A program made the translations under genes and the position numbers. The notes under the pieces are model-generated. The model did no database searches and was not told where the DNA came from. It saw nothing but the letters and a program-made list of their open reading frames with translations. Of a stretch of DNA of 64,000 bases, positions 1 to 11,603 are shown piece by piece. Source of the DNA: CAZKWG01 sp964615375 (GTDB lineage Bacteria; Myxococcota_A; UBA796; CAZKWG01); the NCBI GenBank assembly GCA_964615375.1, contig CAZTOW010000017.1, forward strand, positions 62,001 through 126,000. The letters are read 5' to 3'. Position 1 is the stretch's first letter. Each line of letters opens with the position of its first letter.

Positions 1-20
1 TGCGCCTGGAGTAGATAGGC

Positions 21-1790
21 TTAGAAGCCGATCTTCGAGGCCAGGCTGAGGTCCACGTGCCGCCAGGTCTCCGCGAGCGAGAGCGCGTGGAGGTGCCGGT
101 CCACGCCGCGGAAGACGACGTGCAGCGCCCCGTCGCGTCCCCCGGCCAGCGCGATGGGATCGGAGGCCGCGCGGACCGAGCAGCCCGCCAGCTGCGAGAT
201 GTCCTGGTCCTTCCAGCTCGTGCCCTCGCCCATGAGGCCGTGGATCTCCCCGTCCAGGCTGCGCCAGGCGATGAAGATGGCGCCCTCGCTCAGGCAGGCG
301 GTGGGGCGGCCGGTGGCGGCGACGGCGTGGCTGACCGCGCTGAGGTCCACCGGGTTCCAGCTGTCGGCCTCGTGCACCAGCAGGCAGATGTGGCCGAGCG
401 CGCCGCGATAGACCAGGGCGAGCAGCCCGGTCTCCAGGTTGGAGACCACCACCGGATCGCTGGCCGCGACCGGCGCGTGCGCGCTGAAGCCCAGGTCGTC
501 GTGCCGCCAGACCTGCCCGTTGAAGGCGAGGACGTGCAGGTGCCCGTCGGCGCCGCGGAAGACGATGGCCTGATCGCCGTTGGCGCGCACGTAGACCGCG
601 GGGTCGCCGAGCGCGTTCGGGGCCCCGGCCGCGGACAGGGTGACGTCGCGGTGGTGGTGGCGCCCGTGGTGGTGCCAGATCTCGTGGATGTGGCCGTCGC
701 GCCCGCGCCAGGCGATGTGGGCGCTCCCGTCCGTGCCCCGCACCCAGGCGGCCGGGTTGCCCGCGGCCGGCGGCGCGCCCGCGGCGGCGCTGAGATCCGT
801 GTGGCGCCAGCCCCCGAGCAGGGAGAGCTCGTGCAGGTGATCGTCCATCCCGCGATAGAGCAGGTGCTGGGCGTGATCGGGCGCGTCGATCAGGCACACC
901 GGGTCGCCCACCGCCGCCACGGGCAGCGCGCGCTCCGGCCCCCGCGAGAGGTGGTGCAGATCCTGGTGGGTCCAGCCCGAGCCGTCGTAGCGCACCTGGT
1001 GGAGGTGGCGGCCCTCGCTGCGGAAATGGATCTGCGGCGAGCGGTCCACCGACCACACGCAGCCGGCCAGCGCGCCCTCCGGGGTGATCTCCGCCTGGAT
1101 CTCGCCGGTCAGCGTGTAGCTGCCCTCGCGTGAGCCCGCGGCGGCGGCCCAGCGGGAGGTGAAGGTGCGGTAGGGGCGCGCCTCCAGCTCGTCGATGTTC
1201 CAGGCCTCGCAGCGCACGCCGACCAGCGCGTCCCCGCCGAGCACGTAGCGGGAGAGCTGCTCGCGGATGTCCTGGGCGCCGGCGAAGGTGAGCGTGGGCG
1301 GCGTGCCCTCGGTGGGGGGCGGCGGGGTGAGCGCGAAGGCCTGGAGCTGCGTCTCGTTCAGCACGCCCTTGAAGCGGTCGCGCAGGAGCTGCTCGAAGCT
1401 GGTGGCGAAGCGGGCGTACTCCTTGACGATCGTGGCGTGGGCCGGGAAGATCTCCTCCTCCAGCAGGGCCACGAAGAAGCCGACCCGGGTGATCTCGTTG
1501 CTCAGCAGGCCGCCGCTGTCCAGCTCGAAGACCACCCGCCCCAGCGGGCCCGGGATCGTGATGGTCTCGCCCGCGCGCCAGGCCCCGCCCAGGTTGCGGT
1601 GGGCGCCGTCCGGGGCGACCAGCCAGACGGGATCCTCGGCCAGCGCGGACGGGGGCTCGCTCAGATGACGCAGCGTGCGCGCGTCCAGCCGGAAGAAGAG
1701 CGGCCAGAGGAAGGGCTCGGCCCGACCAAGGCGATCCCCCTCGCTCTCCACCTGAATGCTCTGAAGCCAGATTCGCGCCCGCATGGACAC
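21..1790 (-). CDS. Seven-bladed beta-propeller lectin-like protein
   Basis: The last 340 or so residues hold seven repeats of about 45-50 residues. Each has the pattern hydrophobic-x-[FYW]-R-G-x-D-G-H-[LI]-H followed by W-x-x-x-D-[LI], for example AIVFRGADGHLHVL and HVVFRGVDRHLHAL. Seven such blades fit the PLL/tectonin-like sugar-binding propellers (family knowledge). The first 230 residues are a separate, unrecognised domain. No signal peptide or lipobox is visible, so the protein may stay inside the cell or leave by another route. The start used is GTG at 1790, with AGGA five bases upstream; an ATG lies two codons further in. The carbohydrate-binding role is inferred from the repeats; the ligand is unknown. 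Confidence 0.8.
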   Translation of the reverse strand: MSMRARIWLQSIQVESEGDRLGRAEPFLWPLFFRLDARTLRHLSEPPSALAEDPVWLVAPDGAHRNLGGAWRAGETITIPGPLGRVVFELDSGGLLSNEITRVGFFVALLEEEIFPAHATIVKEYARFATSFEQLLRDRFKGVLNETQLQAFALTPPPPTEGTPPTLTFAGAQDIREQLSRYVLGGDALVGVRCEAWNIDELEARPYRTFTSRWAAAAGSREGSYTLTGEIQAEITPEGALAGCVWSVDRSPQIHFRSEGRHLHQVRYDGSGWTHQDLHHLSRGPERALPVAAVGDPVCLIDAPDHAQHLLYRGMDDHLHELSLLGGWRHTDLSAAAGAPPAAGNPAAWVRGTDGSAHIAWRGRDGHIHEIWHHHGRHHHRDVTLSAAGAPNALGDPAVYVRANGDQAIVFRGADGHLHVLAFNGQVWRHDDLGFSAHAPVAASDPVVVSNLETGLLALVYRGALGHICLLVHEADSWNPVDLSAVSHAVAATGRPTACLSEGAIFIAWRSLDGEIHGLMGEGTSWKDQDISQLAGCSVRAASDPIALAGGRDGALHVVFRGVDRHLHALSLAETWRHVDLSLASKIGF

Positions 1791-1940
1791 CCCCGTCCTG
1801 AGTTCCTATTCGCCTCGGGCCCGCCGCACAAGCTCGCCCGCCCGCGCGGTGGTGGCGCGCGAGCGTGGGGCCCGCCGCTCGGATAGAGGGCTCCGATGGG
1901 GACGCCGGGCGGCGCCCCTCCCTCTCACGCTGGAGACCCC

Positions 1941-2459
1941 GTGGCCAATCCGACCGTCATCTTCGACACCTCCGAGGGCATCATCGAGGCGGAGCTCTTT
2001 CAGGACAGCATGCCGATCACGGCGGGCAACTTCATGAAGATCGCCGAGACCGGCTTCTACGACGGTCTGCACTTCCACCGCGTGATCCCCAGCTTCATGC
2101 TCCAGTTCGGCTGCAAGTACAGCAAGAACCCCTCCGATCCGCGCTGCGGCACCGGCGACTCGCCCTTCGGCAACGTGGCCGACGAGTTCCCCCCCAACGC
2201 GAAGTTCTCCAACGAGCCGGGCACGCTGTCGATGGCGAACACCGGCCGCCCCAACTCCGGCGGCTCGCAGTTCTTCATCAACACCGTCCACAACTCCTTC
2301 CTGGACTGGTGGGACACCCGCACCCCCAGCAAGCACCCCGTCTTCGGCCGCGTGACCCGCGGGATGGACGTGGTCAAGAAGATCGAGGCCCTCGGCAGCC
2401 GCTCGGGCGCGCTGTCCAAGCCGGTGAAGATGAACAAGGTCACGATCGTCCGCGCCTGA
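1941..2459 (+). CDS. Peptidyl-prolyl cis-trans isomerase, cyclophilin type
   Basis: This is a single cyclophilin domain filling nearly the whole protein. The catalytic FHRVI stretch (in LHFHRVIPSFM), the GGSQFFI motif and the closing VFGRV block are all present. It would catalyse isomerisation of X-Pro bonds in protein folding. No signal peptide is seen, so it is likely cytoplasmic. I chose GTG at 1941, which has GGAG five bases upstream and begins just before the conserved first strand (PTVIFDTSEGIIEAELF). An ATG at 1896, also with a GAGGG upstream, would add 15 unconserved residues. It is transcribed divergently from the lectin-like gene with about 150 bp between them. Confidence 0.93.
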   Translation: MANPTVIFDTSEGIIEAELFQDSMPITAGNFMKIAETGFYDGLHFHRVIPSFMLQFGCKYSKNPSDPRCGTGDSPFGNVADEFPPNAKFSNEPGTLSMANTGRPNSGGSQFFINTVHNSFLDWWDTRTPSKHPVFGRVTRGMDVVKKIEALGSRSGALSKPVKMNKVTIVRA

Positions 2460-2531
2460 AAGACCGGCGCGCGCCTCCGGCGAGCAGGTCGGAGGGAGCG
2501 GCGTTATCATGAGGGTGGAGACCTGATCCTC

Positions 2532-5414
<2,883 letters not shown>

Positions 5415-5461
5415 GCGCGGCGGGGCGGGGCGGGATAGGTTGAACAGACTGGGGGTGTTCC

Positions 5462-5830
5462 ATGCGTAGACTCGTCTTCCTGCCGCTGCTCGCCGCCTGC
5501 GAGCTCGAGCCCAAGGTCACGACCACCACGATCACGGACGAGGGCACGGTCTGCCTGAACGACGCGGGCCAGGTGGAGGTCACCTTCCCCGGCTGCCTCT
5601 CGTCCAGCTGCGACACGCTGGTCAGCGCCACATGCACCGCCACGCTGGAGGGCGATCAGCTGGTCGTCCACGGCGAGGCGGTCATCGAGAGCGAGGGCGA
5701 GGAGTGTACGGCCGACTGCGGGATCATCCAGGCGACCTGCGAGATGCCGCTGATCGAGGACCCCGAGACGGTGGTGTTCCTTTACGCGGGCGTGGAGACG
5801 CCCCTGGACGCGGTCTGCGAGGGGTTCTGA
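5462..5830 (+). CDS. Small Cys-rich lipoprotein, unknown function
   Basis: This 122-aa protein starts with a very short lipoprotein signal, MRRLVFLPLLAAC, so Cys13 would be lipidated. The mature part carries eight further cysteines, probably in disulphides, and is rich in Glu, Thr and Val, suggesting a compact beta-sandwich. A run of five G lies about seven bases before the ATG. It follows the MopE-repeat lipoprotein by 47 bp in the same direction and may be co-transcribed with it. I do not recognise the family. Confidence 0.75.
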   Translation: MRRLVFLPLLAACELEPKVTTTTITDEGTVCLNDAGQVEVTFPGCLSSSCDTLVSATCTATLEGDQLVVHGEAVIESEGEECTADCGIIQATCEMPLIEDPETVVFLYAGVETPLDAVCEGF

Positions 5831-5878
5831 TCGCCCTCCTGCGTTAAGATGCGGCTCCCCCCCACGCGGGAGACCGCG

Positions 5879-6649
5879 ATGAACGACGCCAGGAGCGGCC
5901 ACGCCGCGCTCAACCTGCCCGCGCTGGGCCTGTCCCTGCGCGTGCTGTTCACAGGCTACCTGCTGGTGGTCAGTCTCGGGCTGATCACCAGCGGTCTACA
6001 GATCCTGTTCACCCACGGCATGGCCGACGGTCAGCTCGGGCTCTCCGTAGACGACGTGGTCTACAGCTACTACGGCGACCGCGGCGGCAGCCGGCTGGAG
6101 GTCAAGCTCGACGGGACCATGAAGGACAAGGCCGACGTGGCCGAGCGCGCGGCGATCGTGCGCTGGGTGGAGCAGGGCTCGACCCGCGAGCAGTGGGACG
6201 CCGAGATCAAGCCCATCTTCGACAAGAACTGCGTGCGCTGCCACGGCGCCATCCCCGGGCTGGCCGACTTCCGCACCTACGAGGGGGTCAAACCCAAAGC
6301 GGAGGTGGACATGGGCGCCAGCGTGCAGGACCTGACGCGGGTGAGCCACATCCACCTCTTCGGCATTGCCTTCATCTTCTTCTTCGTGTGCCTGATCTTC
6401 AGCCTGTCGGTGGGCGTGCCGCGGCTGCTCAAGGCCACCGCGATCGGCTTCCCCTTCCTGTTCCTGTGCGTGGACATCTCGGCCTGGTGGCTCACCCACT
6501 GGTGGCCCTCGTTTGCCTGGGCCACCATTGTGGGTGGAATCGGCTACAACCTGGCCGCGGCCTTCATGATCCTGACCTCGCTCTACCAGATGTGGATACT
6601 GCCGCGCCGCGGGGTCCACCCTCAGGCGAACGCCTGGCTGGAGGAGTGA
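5879..6649 (+). CDS. Membrane protein with one c-type haem motif
   Basis: The 256-aa protein has an N-terminal membrane span (about 15-37), then an external loop containing CVRCH, the CxxCH haem-attachment motif, in the context IFDKNCVRCHGAI. Three or four further spans follow (about 150-245). The loop motif resembles the cytochrome c domains of PSD1/DUF-type membrane proteins in which oxidases or dehydrogenases are anchored. A role in periplasmic electron transfer is likely, but no partner oxidase or dehydrogenase lies nearby. The ATG at 5879 has GGGAG six bases upstream; an in-frame ATG ten codons earlier lacks such a site. Confidence 0.75.
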   Translation: MNDARSGHAALNLPALGLSLRVLFTGYLLVVSLGLITSGLQILFTHGMADGQLGLSVDDVVYSYYGDRGGSRLEVKLDGTMKDKADVAERAAIVRWVEQGSTREQWDAEIKPIFDKNCVRCHGAIPGLADFRTYEGVKPKAEVDMGASVQDLTRVSHIHLFGIAFIFFFVCLIFSLSVGVPRLLKATAIGFPFLFLCVDISAWWLTHWWPSFAWATIVGGIGYNLAAAFMILTSLYQMWILPRRGVHPQANAWLEE

Positions 6650-6655
6650 ACGACT

Positions 6656-7978
6656 TCAGCGCAGCTCGTGCGAGACCAGGGTCACCAGGGTGTGGTCCTC
6701 CGTGTCGCCGCTGAGCTCCCACATCATCACGCCGCCCAGCTCGTTGTCGTCCACGAACGCCAGCTTCGCGGCGACCGACTCCTCGTCGTCGTAGGTGATG
6801 AAGACGCCCGCGTCCGCGCTGTACAGCCAGGGGGACTGGGTGGTGCTGCTGTAGTGCCGCTCGTAGCTCGCGTCCGTGAGGTAGCTCTCCACGATGTCCT
6901 GGTAGTCGAAGGCCCCCGCCTCCCAGGTGCCGAGCCAGGTCGAGCCCGCCGCCTGGTAGAGCCCGTCGTCCGTGGCGCCCACGCTGCCCCAGCCGCGCCC
7001 GTAGAGGGGCACGCCGATCACGATCTTCTCGGGCGGCACTCCGCCGTCCAGGTAGGCGCGCACCGTAGCCTGGACGTTGTAGGTCTCAGCGTGCTCGGAG
7101 GGCGAGGCCGGGTCGTAGCTCAGCGGCGACAGGAAGCCGGTCGTGGTGTCCCAGCCGCCCGCGTAGTCGTAGGTCATCACGTTCATCCAGTCCAGGTAGG
7201 GGTGGATGGCCGCGAGGTCGAAGTTCACGATCTTGTCGTCGCCCGCGGGCGCCGCGATGGTCAGCAGCAGGTCGGGGTCGGTGGCGTCCATCTCCGCGCG
7301 GATCGCCGCGAGCAGCAGCGTGTAGTTCTCCGTGTCGTCCGGCGCCCCGTCGTAGAGCCCGCCCGAGACCGGGTACTCCCAGTCGATGTCCAGCCCGTCG
7401 AAGCCGTAGGTCCGCGCGAAGTCCACGCACGAGCTGGCCATCCGCGCGCGGCCCGCCTCCGTGCTGGCCACGCTGGAGAAGTTGCCCGAGAGCGTCCAGC
7501 CGCCCACGCTCAGCAGCACCTTCAGCCCCGGGTGGCTCTCCTTGAGCGCGCGCATGGCCGCGTAGGTCCCGCCGTCCCGCTCCAGCGCCGCCCAGGAGTC
7601 GTAGACCTCGCAGTCGCCCTCGCTGCTGAGGTCGGCGAAGGCGTAGTTGATGTGGGTCAGCTTGTCCGCCGGGATGTCGGCGACCTGGTAGTCCCGGTCG
7701 TAGATGGACCACTCCGTGTAGTAGGCGATCACGAGGCGCAGCACGCTCTCGCTCTCGTCGTCGCCGATGGGGTCGTCGTCCAGGGGGTCCTCGCCCGTGT
7801 CGGTGTCGCCGCCCGGGTCCGTGTCGGTGTCCGAGTCCACGTCGGTGTCCGTGTCCGGCTCGGCCGTGTCGGTGTCGCTGTCGGCCACGCAGAGGTCACC
7901 CTCCAGGTGGGTGCCGGGGCCGCAGGCCACGCCTTTGTCGGTGGTGCAGGAGAGGAGCGCGAGCGCGAGCAGGGACAT
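6656..7978 (-). CDS. GH18 chitinase-like lipoprotein
   Basis: A lipobox (MSLLALALLSC) is followed by a short Cys-containing segment and a low-complexity Asp/Thr linker (about residues 32-70). A glycoside hydrolase family 18 domain runs to the end. It shows the SVGGW strand and the catalytic DGLDIDWEYP motif, whose Glu is the proton donor in the family. The closing MMWELSGD strand is also present. The expected activity is hydrolysis of chitin or another beta-1,4-GlcNAc polymer at the cell surface. The ATG at 7978 has GGAGG four bases upstream, which decides against longer in-frame starts. The long linker suggests the catalytic domain is held away from the membrane. Confidence 0.9.
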   Translation of the reverse strand: MSLLALALLSCTTDKGVACGPGTHLEGDLCVADSDTDTAEPDTDTDVDSDTDTDPGGDTDTGEDPLDDDPIGDDESESVLRLVIAYYTEWSIYDRDYQVADIPADKLTHINYAFADLSSEGDCEVYDSWAALERDGGTYAAMRALKESHPGLKVLLSVGGWTLSGNFSSVASTEAGRARMASSCVDFARTYGFDGLDIDWEYPVSGGLYDGAPDDTENYTLLLAAIRAEMDATDPDLLLTIAAPAGDDKIVNFDLAAIHPYLDWMNVMTYDYAGGWDTTTGFLSPLSYDPASPSEHAETYNVQATVRAYLDGGVPPEKIVIGVPLYGRGWGSVGATDDGLYQAAGSTWLGTWEAGAFDYQDIVESYLTDASYERHYSSTTQSPWLYSADAGVFITYDDEESVAAKLAFVDDNELGGVMMWELSGDTEDHTLVTLVSHELR

Positions 7979-8086
7979 CGGACCTCCGGCGTGGAGCATA
8001 GATCGGGGGAGCGCGCCTGGCCACGTCTGGCTGGACCGGCGCCGCGAGCGGGGTAGACAGCCGCAACCCACCGCTGGAGCCTCACC

Positions 8087-8635
8087 ATGAAGAACGTCCA
8101 CATCGTCGGTCTGTCCGGGAGCCTGCGCCAGGGCTCCTACAACTCCGGGTTGCTGCGCGCCGCGGGCGAGCTGCTGCCCGAGGGCGCCACGCTGGAGGTC
8201 CTGGACTGGCGGGCGCTGCCCGTCTACGACGCCGACCTGGATTCCGGGGGCGCGCCCGAGGTCGTCGCCGCCTTCCGCGAGCGCCTGCTGGCCGCCGACG
8301 CCCTGCTCTTCGCCACCCCGGAGTACAACTACTCCATCCCCGGCGGGCTGAAGAACGCGATCGACTGGGCCTCCCGCGGCAAGCCCCAGCCCATGGACGG
8401 CAAGCCCGCCGCGATCATGGGCGCCAGCATGGGGATGCTGGGCACGGCCCGCGCGCAGTACCACCTGCGGCAGGTGGGCGTGTACCTGAACCTCCGCTTC
8501 CTCAACAAGCCCGAGGTGATGGTGGGCGCGGCGCACACGAAGTTCGACGCGGAGGGCCGGCTGACGGACGAGCTGGCGCGCAAGCTGATCGGGCAGCTCC
8601 TGACGGGCCTGGTGGCGGAGGCGCGGCGGGGCTGA
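8087..8635 (+). CDS. NADPH-dependent FMN reductase family protein
   Basis: The 182-aa flavodoxin-like protein carries the FMN phosphate loop GSLRQGSYN near its N-terminus and the PEYNYSIPGGLKNAIDW motif in the middle. Both are typical of the ChrR/SsuE/azoreductase family (quinone, chromate or flavin reductases). The length is normal for the family and the whole fold is covered. A GGAG lies seven bases before the ATG. It reads divergently from the chitinase-like gene and stands alone. The physiological acceptor cannot be told from sequence. Confidence 0.9.
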   Translation: MKNVHIVGLSGSLRQGSYNSGLLRAAGELLPEGATLEVLDWRALPVYDADLDSGGAPEVVAAFRERLLAADALLFATPEYNYSIPGGLKNAIDWASRGKPQPMDGKPAAIMGASMGMLGTARAQYHLRQVGVYLNLRFLNKPEVMVGAAHTKFDAEGRLTDELARKLIGQLLTGLVAEARRG

Positions 8636-8702
8636 CCTCGAGGCTTGGCAGGGCGCGGCCCCGGGGCGACGCTTGTGGTGTATCGTCCTCTTGGAGGACG
8701 TC

Positions 8703-9854
8703 ATGCCGCCCCGACTCAACGCCCGACATCGTGCCACGGACAACTTTCGATTGCGCCTGCTGGCTTCGCTCGGGTTGAGCGGCGCGGCGACCTGTGTGCC
8801 GGCCAAGGAGCCCATCCCGGAGGAGGTCTCGGACACAGGTTGGGACTCGGGTGACTGCGAGGAGCCTACCTACACGGCGACGATCAATCTCGAGACGGAC
8901 GACGTTGATCTGGACTACGACGGGGTCCAGGACGCTCTCGACGTCTGCCCGACCGATCCGGGTGAGATGATGGCGCTGATCTACGAGAATGAGGACCTTC
9001 CCTGCTGGTACGGCCTCGATCAGGTGGACTTCGTGAGCCAGGAAGGCCCGGTCTGCACGTACGCTTACACCTGCGACAACTGCTGCGGCTACGGACGGCC
9101 CTTGTTGGATCAGCACGGCGACGTCGTGCAGGCCGACACCCGACGCTCGGAAGCCTGGACCAGGGCCGCCACCCGGCCTGAGCTGGGCGAGCTGAAGCCC
9201 GAGGAGCGCGCGGCGCTCGCGGCGTACTGGCGGAAGAACGCCTGCTCCGAGCACTCCTCCGTCGCCGGCTTTCATCGCTTCGCCCTCGACCTCCTCGCCC
9301 ACGGCGCGCCTCCGGAGCTGCTCGCGGGCGCACAGCGGGCCGCCTCCCAGGAGCTCCGCCACGCGATCGATGCGTTCTCCCTCGTCTCCGCCTACCTGGG
9401 GGAGCCCACGGGCCCGGCCGCGCTCGAGCTCGGTGGCTCCGCGCCGGTCGCGCGCTCGCTGGCCGAGCTCGCCGCCTGGACCGCCCGGGACGGCGCCATC
9501 GGGGAGACGCTGGCCGCCTTCCTCGCCGAGCGGGCCCTGGATGGCGCCACCGACCCCGCCGTGCGGCGCGTGCTCGAGCGGGTCGTCGCGGACGAGAAGG
9601 AGCATGCCGAGCTGGCCTGGTTGACCCTGCGCTGGGCGATCGAGACCGGAGGCGAGGAGGTCCGCGATGCCGTCCGAGCGGTCTTCGCCAGCCTCCGTCT
9701 GCCCGAGGCGGAGCCCCTGTCGTGGTCCCCTCTCCTGGGAGCTCACGGCCTGTCCTCTCCGGCGGCCGTGAACCGTGCCGCGCGCGATGTCGTCACGCGC
9801 GTGATCCTCCCCGTCGCCCGCGCCCTTCTCGCCGAGCAGGCCCTCGCGGCCTAG
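8703..9854 (+). CDS. Ferritin-like di-iron domain protein
   Basis: The C-terminal half is a four-helix ferritin-like domain with likely iron ligands in EHSSVAGFHRF, QELRHAIDAF (ExxH) and DEKEHAELAW (ExxH). The N-terminal 130 residues look exported: a basic start, a hydrophobic stretch, then a Cys- and Asp-rich segment with CDNCCGYG. The lipobox-like site (SGAATC) is not canonical, so lipid attachment is uncertain. The ATG at 8703 has GGAGG five bases upstream. The AAA ATPase gene begins one base after this stop codon, so the two are probably translated together. The role (iron or peroxide handling) is inferred. Confidence 0.75.
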   Translation: MPPRLNARHRATDNFRLRLLASLGLSGAATCVPAKEPIPEEVSDTGWDSGDCEEPTYTATINLETDDVDLDYDGVQDALDVCPTDPGEMMALIYENEDLPCWYGLDQVDFVSQEGPVCTYAYTCDNCCGYGRPLLDQHGDVVQADTRRSEAWTRAATRPELGELKPEERAALAAYWRKNACSEHSSVAGFHRFALDLLAHGAPPELLAGAQRAASQELRHAIDAFSLVSAYLGEPTGPAALELGGSAPVARSLAELAAWTARDGAIGETLAAFLAERALDGATDPAVRRVLERVVADEKEHAELAWLTLRWAIETGGEEVRDAVRAVFASLRLPEAEPLSWSPLLGAHGLSSPAAVNRAARDVVTRVILPVARALLAEQALAA

Positions 9855-9855
9855 G

Positions 9856-11535
9856 ATGTCCTCGACAGGTTACCTCTCGCAGATGCGCCGCTTCAACATC
9901 TCCGGCCCCTGCGACCCCGCGGATCACTACATGGTCCCCGCCGAGTCGCGCATCCCCGAGCTCGAGCCCCTGCTGGCGAATAAAGCGTACTTTGTCGTAC
10001 ACGCCCCTCGGCAGTCGGGGAAGACGACGGCCATGCGCGCGCTGGCCTCGCGGCTCACGCGGGAGGGGCGCTACGCTGCCCTCCACTTCTCCTGCGAGGC
10101 GGCCCGAGCGTTCTCGGACAATGTGTCCGCGGCGGAGCACCGGATCTGGCTCGCCATTCAGGCGGGAGCGGAGCAGCGGCTCCCCGAGGCGCTCCGGCCG
10201 CCCGCCCTTCAGGACGCGCCGGCCGGCGGGCTGCTCACGGTACAGCTCAAGCTGTGGGCGGAGCGTTGCCCGCGCCCCCTGGTGCTCATCTTCGACGAGA
10301 TCGACGCGCTGGAGGGGAACGCGCTCAAGAGCGTGCTCTCACAGCTCCGCGAGAGCTTCCCCGAGCGCCCTCATCGCTTCCCCTCCACGGTCATCCTCTG
10401 CGGGATGAAGGACGTTCGCGACTACAAGTTCGCCAGCGGCGGCGGCCCCGTCAGCGCGGGTTCATCGAGCCCGTTCAACATCAAGGAGAAGTCGCTCCGT
10501 CTCCCGAGCTTCACGGAGACCGAACTGCACGACCTCTACGCCCAACACACCGCGGACACCGGCCAGATCTTCACGAAGGAGGCCCTGGCGAGGGCCTGGT
10601 ATTACACCGAGGGCCAGCCCTGGCTGACCAACGCCCTCGCCCGCGAGGTGGTGGAGGAGATCCGGGTGCCTCCGACGGAGCCCATCACCGAGGGCCACAT
10701 CGAGGAGGCCCGGGAGCGCCTCATCCTCGCGCGCGCGACGCACATCGACAGCCTTCTGGCGCGGCTGTCGGAGGATCGGGTCCGCCGGGTCCTGGAGCCG
10801 CTGATCGGGGGGGGCTTCGTGCTGGGCGGCACCTCAGACGAGGACGTCGAGTACCTGCGCGACCTCGGGCTGCTGGCGCGTACGATGCCATTGCGCATCG
10901 CGAACCCCATCTACCGCGAGGTCATCGTGCGGGTCCTGGCGCAGACCGCGGAGCAGAACCTGCCCGAGCTGCGCGGTCGTTACACCCTCGCCGACGGGCG
11001 GCTCGACATGGGCGCGCTGCTGGCCGACTTCCTCGACTTCTGGCGCCAGCACGGAGACCTGCTCGCCGACGGCATGCCCTACCACGAGGTCGCGCCCCAC
11101 CTGGTGCTGATGGGCTGGTTGCAAAAAGTAGTCAATGGGTCGAAGGGTCCAGTGGACCCTTCGACGGGTGTGCGAGGCGCGGGAGCGCCGGTCCCCGAAG
11201 GGGACGCATACCCCGGAGGCGGGAGACTGGAGCGCGAGGTCGGTGTGGGTCGCGGGCGCGTGGACCTGCTCCTGGCCTGGCCCATCCGCCGGCCCGGGGA
11301 GCCCGTCCAGTGGCAGCGCGAGGTCGTCGAGATCAAGGTCTGGCGCGACCGGCGCCCAGATCCGCTCGCCGAGGGGCTGGCGCAGATCGACGAGTACCTG
11401 GCGCGGCTCGGGCTGGGCGAGGGGACGCTGGCGCTCTTCGATCGCCGAGCGGGCGCCGAGCCGCTGCCCGAACGGGCGACGCTGGAGAGCGCCCAGAGCC
11501 CGGGCGGGCGGGCCATCCGGGTCCTGCGCGGCTGA
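9856..11535 (+). CDS. AAA ATPase with C-terminal PD-(D/E)xK-like domain
   Basis: An N-terminal AAA-type domain has Walker A APRQSGKTTA (about 50-59) and Walker B VLIFDEIDAL (about 143-152). A winged-helix-like middle follows. The C-terminus shows the pattern GRGRVDLLLAW...REVVEIKVW (D...ExK), as in nuclease-like domains attached to this ATPase family. The conserved join VVNG-GGRLERE is broken by about 25 extra in-frame residues (about 429-453), encoded by a palindrome-rich insert listed separately. The gene starts one base after the ferritin-like stop. A start 9 codons later (MRRFNISGPCDP) matches where relatives usually begin, but neither start has a good ribosome site. The cellular role of the family is unclear. 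Confidence 0.8.
   Translation: MSSTGYLSQMRRFNISGPCDPADHYMVPAESRIPELEPLLANKAYFVVHAPRQSGKTTAMRALASRLTREGRYAALHFSCEAARAFSDNVSAAEHRIWLAIQAGAEQRLPEALRPPALQDAPAGGLLTVQLKLWAERCPRPLVLIFDEIDALEGNALKSVLSQLRESFPERPHRFPSTVILCGMKDVRDYKFASGGGPVSAGSSSPFNIKEKSLRLPSFTETELHDLYAQHTADTGQIFTKEALARAWYYTEGQPWLTNALAREVVEEIRVPPTEPITEGHIEEARERLILARATHIDSLLARLSEDRVRRVLEPLIGGGFVLGGTSDEDVEYLRDLGLLARTMPLRIANPIYREVIVRVLAQTAEQNLPELRGRYTLADGRLDMGALLADFLDFWRQHGDLLADGMPYHEVAPHLVLMGWLQKVVNGSKGPVDPSTGVRGAGAPVPEGDAYPGGGRLEREVGVGRGRVDLLLAWPIRRPGEPVQWQREVVEIKVWRDRRPDPLAEGLAQIDEYLARLGLGEGTLALFDRRAGAEPLPERATLESAQSPGGRAIRVLRG
11139..11215. repeat. In-frame palindromic insert inside the AAA ATPase gene
   Basis: The insert opens with a perfect 12-bp inverted repeat (GTCGAAGGGTCC at 11139-11150 and its complement at 11154-11165, loop AGT). 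A second hairpin with 6-bp arms (GTCCCC/GGGGAC) follows near 11191-11205. The whole block is a multiple of three and keeps the reading frame open while splitting a conserved protein motif. It resembles a REP-type element that has been tolerated within a coding region. Confidence 0.6.
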
Positions 11536-11603
11536 TGACACCCCGCGCGCCGTGATTATCCTCCCTCCCTGGGGCACCACCGCGCCCGGGGAGAGGGGGG
11601 CCG

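Noticed and set aside
9856..11535. Anti-phage ATPase-nuclease
   Set aside because: The ATPase and nuclease-like parts would fit, but the gene is coupled to a ferritin-like gene and has no defence neighbours; this family is widespread with no settled role.
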